Positions 47,109-55,767 of a stretch of 56,997 nucleotides of DNA are shown here, in pieces. The position numbers and the translations under genes are program-made. The first letter of the stretch is position 1; each line of letters starts with the position of its first letter. Below the pieces are notes generated by a model, which saw only the letters and a program-made list of their open reading frames with translations, made no database searches and was not told the DNA's origin. Source of the DNA: an uncultured Bacteroidales bacterium (GTDB lineage: Bacteria; Bacteroidota; Bacteroidia; Bacteroidales; UBA3663). The DNA is taken from assembly GCA_937899265.1 (NCBI GenBank), contig CALBPV010000091.1:1-56997 (forward strand), read 5' to 3'.

Positions 47109-49883
47109 TTATTTAACGATGATAGTTCGTGATAAGCGCTGGCCATTCTTGGTCTCAACAAGGACGTAGGTTCCTGCCGGAAGACCTTTGATGTCATTGC
47201 TTACGACCTTGCCAGACATGTCAAGGATCTTTCTGTCTTCTTCAACCGAGAGATTCTCAATAGCCGTCGTTCCGCGTGTTTCGTTTTTGACGGTACGTAT
47301 ATCCGAATAGCAGTGGAATCCATCGGGATATACCCAAAGACTGCGACCCCACCCCTGTGAACAGGCGGACTCTCCATTGTACTGATGCCAGCGTTGGTTC
47401 TCGACGAATGTCTGCGTATCGGAATCCGAGCCGAATTCAAACTGATACTCGTAATCGTCCAAGTTTTCGTCACTCAAATTATCGTACATCAATATGCCGA
47501 TATGGCTTGTATTGTTTCCTTTCACTACATATTGGCTGGGTTGCTGGGGGCGGCGATATATAGTCAAAGGATGATGGAAAGAACCATTTTCCCATACATC
47601 ACCATCTGGACCAACTGCAGTATAGGAGAATATCAAATCCGCCGTTTCGGTTCTCTTTCTCCCAGGTTGTTCCCCGTCTTCGCTCATCCCGGCATAAACT
47701 ATCAGAACCGTATCAGGCTTTGTTTCAAACTGATATCCATTGTGATTAGTCCAAGCGTAGCTCCATCCGTCTTTCCATCCACCAGAACCTTGATAATAGA
47801 CAAACGCCTGTACGTCATTTTGACGCATTTGACTAACATAATTTTCTTCAACGGTGACATCAAGTAATTCTAGTTCCATCGTCTGTGTTCCCAATTCTGC
47901 ATAATCCCACATAGGAATTGTAGCTTTGGGATAGATTAAATACTTTTGGGATATCATTGTGTCGCATCCAACTGTTTCATTCAATTTGTTGATGCAGCGA
48001 ACAGAATATGTCTCAAATATTGAATCTTTGGATACATTGTTGGCTGTAAAAGTATATGTTGCTCCTGTTTGGTTGAACAATGCTTCCTCATTTCTGTACC
48101 ACTGATAAGTCCACCCTTGGCTGTAACCGCCATTGGGCGTTGCCGTCAAGGTATGAGAATGTCCATGATAAATGTTTTCGTGCACAAGACCATCTACATT
48201 GCTTACGGTGCCAACAGAAGCTCGACCCTTGTTCCACACCGTCACAGAGATTTTTTGTTCTTTTTCGAAATTTGCCCCGTACTGCTTGTATGAATCATTC
48301 GTTGCCTTTACCTGAACGGTAAAAGTCTGACCGTTTTCATACAAAGGGAGGTTTTCCCATTGATATGACATTGCCAATGTCTCTTCGTTTCCTTGGAAAT
48401 ACAGGGATTCTTTCTTTGTGACAAATGTTCCCTCATCGGAAGACCAAGTTATATTCCAGGGCTCATCTGAAAGACCTCCCTTGACAGTTACTTCCATCAA
48501 TACATTCTCACCTACATACCGATTAAAGGACGTTGCGGAAGACACATTGAAGCTTAAGACAGGGAAGACTGTCACATTGAACGTATAACTCCCCTCTCCA
48601 AAAGTTTCGTTGAAACCTTTGTCTGTATCCACATATTTGTTTACCCAGGATACTTCATAGGTGTGCTTTTCCCCTTCTCTGTTCTCTGTTAACAAAACAT
48701 CTGCTATGGAAGCGTTTGTCCAATTCGATTGTGTTGTGCCATCTTTCTTCCATGTATAAGTCCAACCCGAAGGTACACCTCCTTTGGGTGTTGTTTCGAG
48801 ATTAAACCGATCTTCTGCAAACACTACAGATTCGAAAGCATATGTTGCCATAGGTGCTTCCACATAGATGATTTTGTAGTTCGCCGTATATGGCTTTGCT
48901 GTTAAATTTGCAGATGGTTTGTAGCTGCCTGTTGCTGTAAAAGTACATTCTCCCGGATTAACATTGCTAACCGTATATACGTTTTGATTCGCGCCTGTCG
49001 CATCGGAACTAAAATTCGGATCTGTTGACCAAGACCATGTCCAGTCGGCTTCAGTTCCCATATCGTATGTCACCGTCAATTTGTCATTGCGATCCGTACG
49101 GTTTGCCAATTGGTAAGAGCGCACCTTACTATCGGTATTTAGTTTTCCCGGGATTCCAAAAACCTCCACAGTAGCTGTCTGTTTTTGGGAGAGCCACGCA
49201 ACCGTTGACGAATTGGGGGCCATACAACTTTGGGTCATATTAATAACACAAGTTGCGCGTCTTCCCCTTTTGCTGTCAGGAACTTTCAAATTGAATGAAT
49301 TGCCCGAAGTCAAGTCAATCGATTCTCTTGAGCCGTCATTATAAGTCCATTGTGCAGTAATACTTGTTGTCCACGTCAAGCCATCAATGACATCGTGTGA
49401 GGCTTCAGGCGTTGCAGATACCTCACCATCCCAAACAGCAGTTGCAGACACACCAGTGGAAAGCAAGCCATTGGGAATGCTATATACACGTACACTCGAT
49501 ATATTGGAATTCAAAGTCAACGTATCGACTCCATTAATGACATCTACAAAAGTGTATGTTGTAGATGTGCTACCATTTTGCACCACCGCTTGGAAATTTG
49601 CATTGCCAATGGCATCGACAGCGACTTTTACTGTATCGCCAGCAGCTCTGGAATAACGCAAAACGTCATTCGCCATTAGTCCGCTGATTGCTACAGAGGC
49701 TCCAGTCATTACGCTGGCCTGTTTACTATCTGTGACTACTGTAGAATTATAGGTTCCAGTACTCGTGTTATTGATTCTTGGTGCAGTTACTCTAACACTC
49801 ATCTCTCGAGTTTGCTTTTGAGCGAACGCCACGAGCCCAAAACACATTATTGCGATGGTTAGGCTACTCCTTAATTTAAACAT
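47109..49883 (-). CDS. Secreted Ig/PKD-like protein with T9SS-type sorting tail
   Basis: 924 residues. A signal peptide ends near VAFAQ (about 22). At least six Ig/PKD-like beta modules follow, each carrying a Gly-Trp-x-Tyr-x-Trp core (GVPSGWTYTWKKDG, GGYSQGWTYQWYRN, WKDGWSYAWTNHNG, EADWTWSWS). Near residue 810 there is a different cap domain (YEYQFEFGSDSDTQTFVENQ). The tail (about 870-924; VEEDRKILDMSGKVV, GLPAGTYVLVETKNG, RTIIVK) is a type A sorting domain as recognised by the type IX secretion system. It would be the surface-exposed part of this gene set. Ligand unknown. Confidence 0.83.
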   Translation of the reverse strand: MFKLRSSLTIAIMCFGLVAFAQKQTREMSVRVTAPRINNTSTGTYNSTVVTDSKQASVMTGASVAISGLMANDVLRYSRAAGDTVKVAVDAIGNANFQAVVQNGSTSTTYTFVDVINGVDTLTLNSNISSVRVYSIPNGLLSTGVSATAVWDGEVSATPEASHDVIDGLTWTTSITAQWTYNDGSRESIDLTSGNSFNLKVPDSKRGRRATCVINMTQSCMAPNSSTVAWLSQKQTATVEVFGIPGKLNTDSKVRSYQLANRTDRNDKLTVTYDMGTEADWTWSWSTDPNFSSDATGANQNVYTVSNVNPGECTFTATGSYKPSANLTAKPYTANYKIIYVEAPMATYAFESVVFAEDRFNLETTPKGGVPSGWTYTWKKDGTTQSNWTNASIADVLLTENREGEKHTYEVSWVNKYVDTDKGFNETFGEGSYTFNVTVFPVLSFNVSSATSFNRYVGENVLMEVTVKGGLSDEPWNITWSSDEGTFVTKKESLYFQGNEETLAMSYQWENLPLYENGQTFTVQVKATNDSYKQYGANFEKEQKISVTVWNKGRASVGTVSNVDGLVHENIYHGHSHTLTATPNGGYSQGWTYQWYRNEEALFNQTGATYTFTANNVSKDSIFETYSVRCINKLNETVGCDTMISQKYLIYPKATIPMWDYAELGTQTMELELLDVTVEENYVSQMRQNDVQAFVYYQGSGGWKDGWSYAWTNHNGYQFETKPDTVLIVYAGMSEDGEQPGRKRTETADLIFSYTAVGPDGDVWENGSFHHPLTIYRRPQQPSQYVVKGNNTSHIGILMYDNLSDENLDDYEYQFEFGSDSDTQTFVENQRWHQYNGESACSQGWGRSLWVYPDGFHCYSDIRTVKNETRGTTAIENLSVEEDRKILDMSGKVVSNDIKGLPAGTYVLVETKNGQRLSRTIIVK

Positions 49884-49917
49884 ATGATAATTATTGTTAA
49901 AAGTTGCGTATTCTTTA

Positions 49918-51132
49918 TCATCCGATGATGAATCTAATTATCAAACCGATAATCAATCCTACTACTGCCGAAATAATCCAGTAAAAAAAGGTGTTGGATG
50001 TCTTTTTCGGCGTAGGAATCTTCATATCCGCATCGTTTGCCAGACGCATCGTCTCAGCGTTGTCACTCCCACGAGAGGAGAGGGCGACAGTCGAAGCTTC
50101 GGTGATATCGGGCTGTGGATTGGACGGTTGGGCAGCCCGTGGCTGACGAAAGGCTATCGTTGAGTTCAGCGTGTTTGGATTAATCTTCACCGTTGAGGTC
50201 TCAACGGGTTTCGCTTCGCTTGAAGCATTATCCACCACAACAGTAGCTTGAGGACGCAAAGCATTGGCTGCAGGGTTAATGGCTGCCACGTCATCGGGGA
50301 TGCCCCAAGTGAACTGTGGGCTTTTCCCCTTCATTTTGAGAGCTGCGTATTCTGTGAGTTGTTCGGCAGTTGGACGATCCCATGTCTCTTTAGCGAGGCA
50401 GCACTGCATCACAATATTGAGATCTTGAGAAAAGTTGTCGGGTAGTTCCGGAATCTCGGCACCTTGTCGCTGCATGGAGCCACCCATGCCGCAAAACGGA
50501 AGGTCACCCACGAGCACTTCATATATTGTAACCCCAAACGACCAAATATCGCTGGCCTTCACAGAATGGTATTTCTTAGAGAATCGTTCAGGTCCCATAT
50601 AGGCAATCGAGCCTGTCGAATTGACTTTAGCCGCACTGCGTGTCAAGGTACTACGCGCTGTCTTGCTAATACCGAAATCGGTAATCACATAGTCTCCGTT
50701 TTTGGCTATCAGTATATTGTCGGGCTTGATGTCCTGATGGATAATAGGCGGATTCTGTTCGTGGAGATAAGCGAGACCTGCTGCAACGTCGCGTATGAAA
50801 TGCCAGGCATCCGATTCCGCCATGCTACCCATCATCTTGGATGCTGAGCCGTTGGGACAATAGGTCATGACGAGGTAGGGCCGATGATCTTCATGGCATA
50901 TCTCGAGATAGTTGGCATGCAGCAGATTGGAGTGGTTCAAGTCAAAAGCAATCTGATACTCAGACTTGAACTCGTCTAATCCCTTATCGTCCATGGCGAT
51001 ATAAATTTTGATGGCCACTTCAAGGTCAGTCTTGGTATCCTTGGCAAGCCACACTTCACCGAAACTTCCTGACCCCTTGTAGTCTAACAGTTCATATCGA
51101 TTGTCGAATAATTTACCTTCTTGATATTGCAT
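49918..51132 (-). CDS. Hanks-type Ser/Thr kinase with Thr-motif linker and C-terminal TM helix
   Basis: 404 residues. Kinase domain (about 12-265): glycine loop KGSGSFGEVW, K42 in VAIKIY, catalytic loop HQDIKPDN (D134, N139) and DFG at 152-154. The Arg before the catalytic Asp is Gln, so it is a non-RD kinase and may not need activation-loop phosphorylation. The linker (about 290-375) has five Thr-hydrophobic motifs: T297 TVVV, T314 TVKI, T325 TIAF, T348 TVAL, T361 TMRL, likely autophosphorylation and FHA-docking sites (inference). One C-terminal membrane helix (about 382-403) anchors it. It lies 22 bp after the PP2C gene. Confidence 0.9.
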   Translation of the reverse strand: MQYQEGKLFDNRYELLDYKGSGSFGEVWLAKDTKTDLEVAIKIYIAMDDKGLDEFKSEYQIAFDLNHSNLLHANYLEICHEDHRPYLVMTYCPNGSASKMMGSMAESDAWHFIRDVAAGLAYLHEQNPPIIHQDIKPDNILIAKNGDYVITDFGISKTARSTLTRSAAKVNSTGSIAYMGPERFSKKYHSVKASDIWSFGVTIYEVLVGDLPFCGMGGSMQRQGAEIPELPDNFSQDLNIVMQCCLAKETWDRPTAEQLTEYAALKMKGKSPQFTWGIPDDVAAINPAANALRPQATVVVDNASSEAKPVETSTVKINPNTLNSTIAFRQPRAAQPSNPQPDITEASTVALSSRGSDNAETMRLANDADMKIPTPKKTSNTFFYWIISAVVGLIIGLIIRFIIG

Positions 51133-51154
51133 ATTTGAGATACTTTACTTGAGA

Positions 51155-52309
51155 TTATTGTTGGGTCTCTGAATCCGAAAACACAGGTTTTGCTGAAACT
51201 ATTGTTTCATCGGGAGCCACCAGAGATGTGGTGTCTTCCTGTTCTATGACTGCGTTCTCTTTTGCCTCAACTGCGGGAGTTATGGCCTCTACAGGCGCTG
51301 TTTCCACGGACTCGGGGACTTGGGTATGGTCACGCTTAAGAATTATGGCAATATGTAACACGGCCAAGATAATAATGATGACAATGAGGACAACGATAAG
51401 AATCCAAAGCGCCTTGTTCGATTTATTGCTTTTGGGGGTAGGATTCTCCAGGGTCTTATTCGTCACAGCTTCATCCTCGTCCACTTCGATGCCATCGACT
51501 TGGAAGAGGGCTACGGTCACATTGTCGTAGCCACCGGCCGCAAGAGCGTGCTTGATGAGCTGGAGTTTGCATTGTTCGAGGTTTTCATTGTTTTGTGTCA
51601 AAACTTCGATAATCTCCTCATCGCGACAGAGACCGCAAAGACCATCGCTACAGAGCAAAATGATGTCGCCGTCATTGAGTTGCTGCGACTTGTAGTCTGG
51701 TTTGGCTCTGCCCTCAAAGTCTCCCAAACAACGTGTGATGATATTGCTGTTGGGATGGTCGAAAGCCAATTCGGGGTCGAGTTTCCCCTCATCTACAAGT
51801 TGCTGGACGTAACTGTGGTCTTTCGAGAATCGGATTAATCCGCTGTTAGGATTGAAAATGTAGGCACGGCTGTCGCCACACCATACCAAATGAGCTCTAT
51901 TCTGGATGACCCATACCATTATTAATGTTGTCCCCATGCCCGCAGTTGTTGAATCTTCCTTCACGCGCTTTTTGATAGCAGCGTCAGCTTTCACAACTAT
52001 GTCGCGCATGAATTTTTCGATGCTGGCTTCCGTTTTGATAACTTTCGATAGATCTGCCTCATCGTAAAACTGCTTCACCGAGTCCACAGCGATGGCCGAA
52101 GCTACTTCACCTGCATTGAGACCGCCCATACCATCAACCACAACAAGCACGCATCCATACCTGCCGAGTGTTAGTACACTGGACGTATCCTGAGGTACGA
52201 ACCAATCTTTCTGTGTCAAATCCTTATTGAGGATAAAATTATCTTCGTTATTGGTACGGACAACACCGACATCGGTGGCGGCAGTCAATCGAAATGTTAT
52301 TTTAGACAT
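51155..52309 (-). CDS. PP2C-family Ser/Thr phosphatase with TM anchor
   Basis: 384 residues. The phosphatase domain (about 1-275) has the metal-binding blocks: TNNEDNFIL, D59-G60 in VVVDGMGGLNAG, MGTTL, WCGDSRAY, LLCSDGLCG (D222) and GGYDNVTV (D262). A basic linker follows, then a membrane helix (about 300-324) and a 60-residue acidic tail with Thr/Pro/Val (DTTSLVAPDETIVSAKP). It should reverse phosphorylation by the two kinases of this gene set. It is the first gene after the terminator at 52335-52400. Confidence 0.92.
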   Translation of the reverse strand: MSKITFRLTAATDVGVVRTNNEDNFILNKDLTQKDWFVPQDTSSVLTLGRYGCVLVVVDGMGGLNAGEVASAIAVDSVKQFYDEADLSKVIKTEASIEKFMRDIVVKADAAIKKRVKEDSTTAGMGTTLIMVWVIQNRAHLVWCGDSRAYIFNPNSGLIRFSKDHSYVQQLVDEGKLDPELAFDHPNSNIITRCLGDFEGRAKPDYKSQQLNDGDIILLCSDGLCGLCRDEEIIEVLTQNNENLEQCKLQLIKHALAAGGYDNVTVALFQVDGIEVDEDEAVTNKTLENPTPKSNKSNKALWILIVVLIVIIIILAVLHIAIILKRDHTQVPESVETAPVEAITPAVEAKENAVIEQEDTTSLVAPDETIVSAKPVFSDSETQQ

Positions 52310-52334
52310 ATTTATTTTACTGAATATTTATAAA

Positions 52335-52400
52335 TAAAAAGGTAAAAGGGAGAGGCACTTTGCCTCACAGTATAACTCCGATTGCTCTTTTGCCTCTCCC
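52335..52400 (-). terminator. Intrinsic terminator with alternative pairing, between lipoprotein and PP2C genes
   Basis: GGGAGAGGCA (52348-52357) pairs with TGCCTCTCCC (52391-52400); the same left arm can instead pair with the nearer TGCCTC (52361-52366). On the minus strand the stem is followed by TTTTACCTTTTTATTT. It divides the kinase/FHA gene group from the PP2C-to-protease group. Confidence 0.75.
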
Positions 52401-52411
52401 TGTCATGTTTT

Positions 52412-52543
52412 TTATAATCTACTATTGTAGGTGGTTTCACTGCCCTTGCTGGCATCAATAGAATGCTTCGACGAAGAGCATGCCGCAAATATCATTGACA
52501 TGACAAATGCACACAACAAAAATTTTATGATATCCTTCTTCAT
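52412..52543 (-). CDS. Small lipoprotein, 43 aa
   Basis: Reading the minus strand from ATG at 52543 gives MKKDIIKFLLCAFVMSMIFA followed by ACSSSKHSIDASKGSETTYN and SRL, stop at 52412. It is a clear lipoprotein signal (basic start, hydrophobic core, lipobox IFAAC with Cys22) and a 22-residue hydrophilic mature part. It lies 19 bp after the FHA/coiled-coil gene and right before the terminator, so it closes that transcription unit. Role unknown; a small membrane-linked partner or peptide is possible. Confidence 0.75.
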   Translation of the reverse strand: MKKDIIKFLLCAFVMSMIFAACSSSKHSIDASKGSETTYNSRL

Positions 52544-52562
52544 AACGTTGAATCTTTTAAAA

Positions 52563-54374
52563 TTACTTATTCCCTACTGTATGGACAGGTGTTACTATAT
52601 CGCGGTTCGACTTGTCTGAGTAGCTCAAAATACCTATAACCTTCAATTCTCCATCTTGGTCGATGAGGACGGGAGCTCCATCGTAGCCTTCTACCCAACG
52701 ACGTGAAGCAAGTTCCACTACGCCATTGATATTCAAGCCTTCTGAATTGACGGTATTGGCCTTTTGCGTTACCTCGACATCCATGGAGTTTAGGTTTCTC
52801 TCATCGGGATAGCCGAGAATCCAAACCTTTGTGCCAGCCACGGGACGTGCCGAGAACGAATTGTCTGCTTTGAGGCCATCTTCGGACTTCTTGACACGAC
52901 GTACAGCCCAGTCATTACGATAGTCGGTGCCATACCAGTAAACGTACTTCACATTTGCCTTGTCGACAAAACGCTTGGCGTAGCGACGAGGATCATATTT
53001 CTCAGCGAAATCATCGGACAAGGTCTCCTTGAACTGATGGAACTGGAAGTCCGTGTTGCGGAACGTGAAGCTTTCGCCAGAAGGCGAGTATGCAGTAAAT
53101 TCAGAAGTTATGCGACAGCCGTTGTTAGCAAGCCATTGGAGGTCATCATAGAACCACTCGTTGCCATTCTTGTCATCACCTACGACACCCCCCTTGTAGT
53201 AGAACCAAGGTTCAATCACACGGCGTGCCGTGATAAAGCGACCATCATTCATCATGAAGCCAGTACCACCAATCTTGCGCTCTGTGTTGAATTCAAGAAT
53301 CTGCGTGTTGCGGTTGTCCGTTACAGTGATACGGTTGATTTTAATGTAGTATACGTTCTCCTCGGCTTCTTTCAACTGCTCTTCAATAGACTTGTGGGTA
53401 ACAATTGACTCCTCCTCGTGAACAGTTGCGGCGGAAGTTCCTTCTTCTGTTGTTGCGGGTTCTGCCTTCTTGGCCTCGGCTGCGGCTTCCTCCTGAATCT
53501 TGTCAACTTCCTGACGCAACTCCTTAGCGCGTTTATTGGCAGCATAAGCGGAGTTGGCAGCGCTCTTGGCTGCTTGGCTTACTTCAGCAATCTGGGCATC
53601 TTTGGCTTCGAGTACTTTCTGAAGCGAATCTTGGATGGCCTGAGCTCTCTCTCCACTTTCTTTCTTGGCCTGCTCAAGTTGTTCGGCCACCTTTTCTCTC
53701 TCCTGAGACTCGTTCTCGAGCTGAATCTGGAGTTCTGCGGCTCTGGCATCTTGCTCTTCGGCAATGCGTTTCTGTTCATTGATTTGTTCATTGAGCTCGC
53801 CTACCACCTTCTGGTTCTCCTTCTTCTCATACAAGTTCCAAGCTATGAGACCTGCAATAGCAAGGATAAGCACGATTCCCATCACCCACAGAGCCGTCTT
53901 GTAAGGACGTAGTGCCTGTTGGCGGAAGAGGTTCAGACGCTCGGTCATACCAATACTGCTCACGAGGCTCTGCTTGCCCTGAGGTACGATGAAGCCCATT
54001 ACAGGACCATGAGATGACAACTTAATCTCATCACCTGATTGAAGAATCTGCTCCTGCGTGATTCGCTGGCCATTGATAAACGTAGCATTGGTCTGAGACA
54101 GGGGAATCAATTTCCAGTTATCTCCATCACGAACGATAGCAGCATGCTTGCGACTTACAGTCTCACAAGACTCGTCGAAACGAACCTGACAGCTGCTGTC
54201 GCGGCCCAGTTCGACCTGATCGACGATAATCTTTTGTGATTCGCCAATGTGGTGATACTGTGTCTCTGTTTTGTGTTCCAGGATGTAGTAAGTACGTCCT
54301 CCACCATTGAAGATAGCGCCCATGCCGGCACCAACTGAACCCGCGAGGGTTCTCTTGTACTGTTGAGTTTCCAT
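52563..54374 (-). CDS. FHA-TM-coiled coil protein with degenerate trypsin-like domain
   Basis: 603 residues. FHA domain (about 40-130: VELGRDSSCQV, VSRKHAA, NATFINGQRI), membrane helix (160-181), long Glu/Gln/Ala/Lys coiled coil (about 183-300), then a chymotrypsin-fold domain (about 345-600). Aligned to the protease at 37392-39044, the His position is Arg (R385 in ITARRVI against MTNRHVV), the Asp is kept (D488), and the Ser is Asp (D565 in GYDGAPV against GASGSPV). So it looks like a pseudoprotease. It may bind a ligand or substrate outside while the FHA domain binds phosphothreonine inside. Confidence 0.87.
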   Translation of the reverse strand: METQQYKRTLAGSVGAGMGAIFNGGGRTYYILEHKTETQYHHIGESQKIIVDQVELGRDSSCQVRFDESCETVSRKHAAIVRDGDNWKLIPLSQTNATFINGQRITQEQILQSGDEIKLSSHGPVMGFIVPQGKQSLVSSIGMTERLNLFRQQALRPYKTALWVMGIVLILAIAGLIAWNLYEKKENQKVVGELNEQINEQKRIAEEQDARAAELQIQLENESQEREKVAEQLEQAKKESGERAQAIQDSLQKVLEAKDAQIAEVSQAAKSAANSAYAANKRAKELRQEVDKIQEEAAAEAKKAEPATTEEGTSAATVHEEESIVTHKSIEEQLKEAEENVYYIKINRITVTDNRNTQILEFNTERKIGGTGFMMNDGRFITARRVIEPWFYYKGGVVGDDKNGNEWFYDDLQWLANNGCRITSEFTAYSPSGESFTFRNTDFQFHQFKETLSDDFAEKYDPRRYAKRFVDKANVKYVYWYGTDYRNDWAVRRVKKSEDGLKADNSFSARPVAGTKVWILGYPDERNLNSMDVEVTQKANTVNSEGLNINGVVELASRRWVEGYDGAPVLIDQDGELKVIGILSYSDKSNRDIVTPVHTVGNK

Positions 54375-54393
54375 AATCTTGAGTTTATTATAA

Positions 54394-55746
54394 TTAATGC
54401 ATATTATTTTCGAATCTCAATTTGGTGTCCCCTATCGAGATGATGTCGTTTCCTTCGAGCCAAAATCCCAGAGGACCTACTAATGTCGAGTTTACATAGG
54501 TACCGTTGGAGGATGCCTTCCATTGGCCTAAATCCTCGCGGTATTGTCCGTCCCGCAGATGCCACTGCAGACCCATGTCATCAGACTCCAAGGTACAATG
54601 GAATCGCGAGATGTAGTTGCTGTGTAGTTCCACAATGCAGATATCGTTGGACAACGAACGACCCATCTTTAGTGGACCTCCGCCGTGTTCCCTCAGAATC
54701 TCCGAGAGGTTATACACCTTACCGTATTCGTCGCCGTGCAGAACTCTCAACTGGGCTTGTTTTTTGAGCCTTTGGGTCTGAACCTCCCGCTGAGGTGCTG
54801 AGATGGGCGGTTGTGAGAACTTTATGTAGTGCATCTTGTCCTTTTCGGGTATGAGAAGTTTGGGCAGTCGGTATAACACCTCTCGGGCGTTTTGAAGGCG
54901 CTCCTTGAAGTCAGGCTGCAAGCATCCCTCCACGAGACCGTACCACAAGTTGCCATCGGGAATCGCCAACAGGGTAGGCTTGTCCCAATCTCCCTCTTTG
55001 CCTCGTTTCTGGTATTTTACGAGATCGTTTTGCGTTTCCAGTTGTCCAAAAGGGAGCTTCGTTGTAAGCATCTGATAAACCATTACGCCGAACGACCAAA
55101 TGTCGGTCGTAGGCAAGACTGTAGCTCCTCCTCTAGCGCGATTTACCTGCTCAGGCGGCATGTATGCATAGGTGCCGAAGATTTGGTATGGTTTGCCAAA
55201 AATATTGCGTTCTGTCATGCGACGATTCCTGTCGCCAGCGATGCCAAAATCTGTTAGTGCTGCAATGCCGTTCTCCTTGAAGAGGACGTTCTCAGGCTTC
55301 AAGTCACGATGCACCTTACCATTTATATGGAGGGCATTCAGGCCGTGTAGCACGTCGCTGGCGATTTTCAGTATGTCGGCTTCATCCTTGCCAATCATCT
55401 TGGTGAGATCTCCACCCGGACAGAACTCCATCAAGATGTACGGATTATCGTCAGCAAAGCCATGAGAGAGTGATTGTACCAAGTATTCGCTTTCAATCTG
55501 ACCCGTTTCAAACTCCATGTCGAAACGGTTCACTAACGGCTCCCGGATGTCAGATGGTACCTCCCATAGGCGAAGCAACTTCAAGGCAAATTCGTTACCT
55601 TGAAGATCGGACACCTTGTAAACTTGTCCGAAGGATCCTTCTCCCAATAATTTCTGGACCTTGTACTTCCCATCGACAAAATCGCCGACACGATATTCCG
55701 TGCGCCGCGGTATCAATGTCTTTTGGCCAAACAATCGCCCTAACAT
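54394..55746 (-). CDS. Ser/Thr kinase with C-terminal FHA domain
   Basis: 450 residues, no membrane helix. Kinase domain (about 28-300): LGEGSFGQVYK, K56 in FALKLL, HRDLKPEN (D148) and DFGIAGD (D166), an RD-type kinase. The C-terminal FHA domain (about 335-446) has MGRSLSNDICI, YISRFHC and SSNGTYVNS. A kinase joined to FHA can bind its own phosphorylated substrates or itself. It is 20 bp before the FHA/pseudoprotease gene and 21 bp after the zinc-ribbon Thr-motif gene, the latter a likely substrate. Confidence 0.9.
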   Translation of the reverse strand: MLGRLFGQKTLIPRRTEYRVGDFVDGKYKVQKLLGEGSFGQVYKVSDLQGNEFALKLLRLWEVPSDIREPLVNRFDMEFETGQIESEYLVQSLSHGFADDNPYILMEFCPGGDLTKMIGKDEADILKIASDVLHGLNALHINGKVHRDLKPENVLFKENGIAALTDFGIAGDRNRRMTERNIFGKPYQIFGTYAYMPPEQVNRARGGATVLPTTDIWSFGVMVYQMLTTKLPFGQLETQNDLVKYQKRGKEGDWDKPTLLAIPDGNLWYGLVEGCLQPDFKERLQNAREVLYRLPKLLIPEKDKMHYIKFSQPPISAPQREVQTQRLKKQAQLRVLHGDEYGKVYNLSEILREHGGGPLKMGRSLSNDICIVELHSNYISRFHCTLESDDMGLQWHLRDGQYREDLGQWKASSNGTYVNSTLVGPLGFWLEGNDIISIGDTKLRFENNMH

Positions 55747-55767
55747 ATTGAACCCTATACCTTATTA

